64,000 nt of DNA from Phytoseiulus persimilis (lineage: Eukaryota > Arthropoda > Arachnida > Mesostigmata > Phytoseiidae): assembly GCA_037576195.1 (NCBI GenBank), contig CM075102.1, forward strand, positions 16,550,745 to 16,614,744, read 5' to 3'. The notes beneath the pieces were generated by a model. It searched no databases. It was not told the origin of the DNA and was given only the letters and a program-made list of their open reading frames with translations. This document shows positions 62,601 to 64,000 of the stretch, one piece after another. The position numbers and the translations under genes were made by a program. The stretch's first letter is position 1; each line of letters starts with the position of its first letter.

Positions 62601-64000
62601 GCGGCTTCGCGCGACTTTACACTCATTACCTCCAGATGTTCCACGGTTTCACACTCGGTATCAGAGACATCCTCGTCACGGCGGAAGTGAGTTGCTCAAC
62701 TCATTCCTCTCCCGGCTACAAGGCCAGAGATACGTGCCAAGAATCGTCTCCTCGGTTCGTTTTCTAATGATCGTTGCCTGTCGTCGATCTTTGTCCGCAG
62801 GCTAACCGCAAGCGGAGGAAAATCATGCGTCGAGGCCGACGCGGCGGGGACAAGGTTGCGTTGGAGGCTCTGAACGCCGAGACCGATTGTCTGTCGCAAG
62901 AAGAGGTCAAGTCCAAGCTGAGAGCGGGACATTTGAACCGTGAAGACAAGTTTCTCAAGGTGTGGGATGCTTCGATGAAGAAACTGACCGACACCATCAA
63001 TAACGATATCAACAAGTGAGTGTCTACAGCGATCGCCGTTTCCCGCTCTCTCTTCCCGGACCACATCGATCCCTATGATCCGCTGATGATCGATTCCACC
63101 AGTCTGACGGAGACCGATTCCTTGCAGGGCCTGTATGCCAGACGGTCTGCAGGTGGGCTTCCCGCAGAACAATCTCCAGCTGATGGTTCAGTCGGGCGCC
63201 AAAGGCGGCATGGTTAACTGCATGCAAATCTCGTGCCTTCTCGGCCAGATCGAGCTCGAAGGTCGGAGGGTTCCGCTCAACGCCGCTGGTCGATCTCTGC
63301 CCTCTTTCAAACCGTACGACACTTCACCGCGCGCCGGCGGTTTCATCGACGGCCGCTTCTTGACCGGCATCCGTCCGCAAGAGTTCTTCTTCCATTGCAT
63401 GGCCGGTCGGGAGGGACTGGTCGACACGGCCGTCAAAACCAGCCGGTCTGGATACCTCCAGAGATGCCTCATCAAGCATCTCGAGGGTCTGATGGTGAAC
63501 TACGACCAAACGGTCAGGGACTCGGACGGTTCGGTGATCCAGTTCCAGTACGGCGAAGACGGTCTGGACATCTTGAAGCTGCAGATGCTGAAGAGGAAGC
63601 AGTTCGCGGCGCTCATTCGAAACGCGCCGGCGCTGATCGACTCCGATCACATCGAGCAGACCCGCTCCGTCACCGATAATGAGACTCTGGAGAAGGTCAC
63701 GCACAAAGTGGCGAGATACCAACGCAAAATAGCGAATGGCCGTCGCCGTGAGAGCCCGTTCACCGTTTTCTCCATGCAAAACGAAGCTGAGTTCAAGGCG
63801 GCCTACCCAGGGAACGATGCGACCACGGGTCAGCCCATGTACAAAATCCATCTGCTCAGGGCGTACTACGGTCTCAACGAAAAGGAGCGGAAACAGCTCC
63901 GAAAGCAGGTCGTCGGTTTGGTCGACCCGCTCACGAGCATTCTCCGACCCGATCTCCATCTCGGCTCCCTGGGGGAAAAACTGCGTGATGACGTAAGCAT
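59697..64000 (+). CDS. Polr1A: RNA polymerase I largest subunit RPA1 (5' part)
   Basis: Catalytic largest subunit of nucleolar RNA polymerase I, which makes the large rRNA precursor. Exons in phase: 59697-59865, 59972-60180, 60271-60644, 60718-61018, 61127-61279, 61394-62686, 62801-63015 and 63128 onward; a GTAAGC at 63993 may end the last, giving about 1193 residues in the window against about 1700 in the family. The N-terminal zinc clamp has Cys65, Cys68, Cys75 and His78, then Cys105/108 and Cys214/217. The Mg-binding active site NADFDGD is at 617-623, preceded by [12 protein letters not shown]. The later [16 protein letters not shown] and [19 protein letters not shown] blocks belong to the funnel and bridge-helix region. 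The 59697 ATG has a better Kozak context than the next one at 59715. The 3' part lies beyond the window. Confidence 0.95.

Overview
The window is animal nuclear DNA: intron-containing genes with GT/AG splice sites, AATAAA signals and long intergenic stretches. Five protein-coding genes can be recognised by sequence. A Prospero homeobox gene and two vitellogenins with the GICG motif of arthropod vitellogenins point to an arthropod. The fairly GC-rich composition and short introns would suit a mesostigmatan (phytoseiid) mite, but that is inference from composition and gene style, not a species identification.

Layout. 1-16.3 kb: no supportable gene; a gene-poor stretch rich in simple repeats, upstream of prospero, with one striking palindrome made of two Su(H)-type sites (8251-8284). 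16.3-30.7 kb: prospero on the + strand, with five coding exons, a 6.9-kb intron inside the homeodomain and a CAG-rich 3' UTR. That intron holds minus-strand exon-like reading frames (26.2-28.2 kb) that may be a nested gene. 30.7-38.3 kb: intergenic, repeat-rich; a 2.2-kb fold-back element (31648-33829) with long inverted arms encloses a 45-bp minisatellite, and a separate 16-bp minisatellite lies at 35.2-35.4 kb. 38.4-52.7 kb: two vitellogenin genes in tail-to-tail inverted orientation, each with a TATA box about 65 bp before the start codon and the same four-exon plan. Long blocks of the two genes are almost identical, alternating with diverged blocks, while promoters and introns differ; this is the pattern expected from gene conversion between inverted copies. 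54.1-55.9 kb: YY1/pleiohomeotic (minus). 56.9-58.4 kb: intronless PUS10 pseudouridine synthase (minus). 59.7-64 kb: the largest subunit of RNA polymerase I (+), head-to-head with PUS10 and cut by the window end.

The genes do not form one pathway. prospero and YY1 are developmental transcription regulators, the vitellogenin pair supplies yolk, and PUS10 and RNA polymerase I are housekeeping RNA-biogenesis genes. The strongest leads are the mosaic vitellogenin pair, the fold-back element, the possible nested gene and the Su(H)-like palindrome. All splice structures were derived by eye from reading frame, splice consensus and remembered family sequence; no alignment or transcript data were used.
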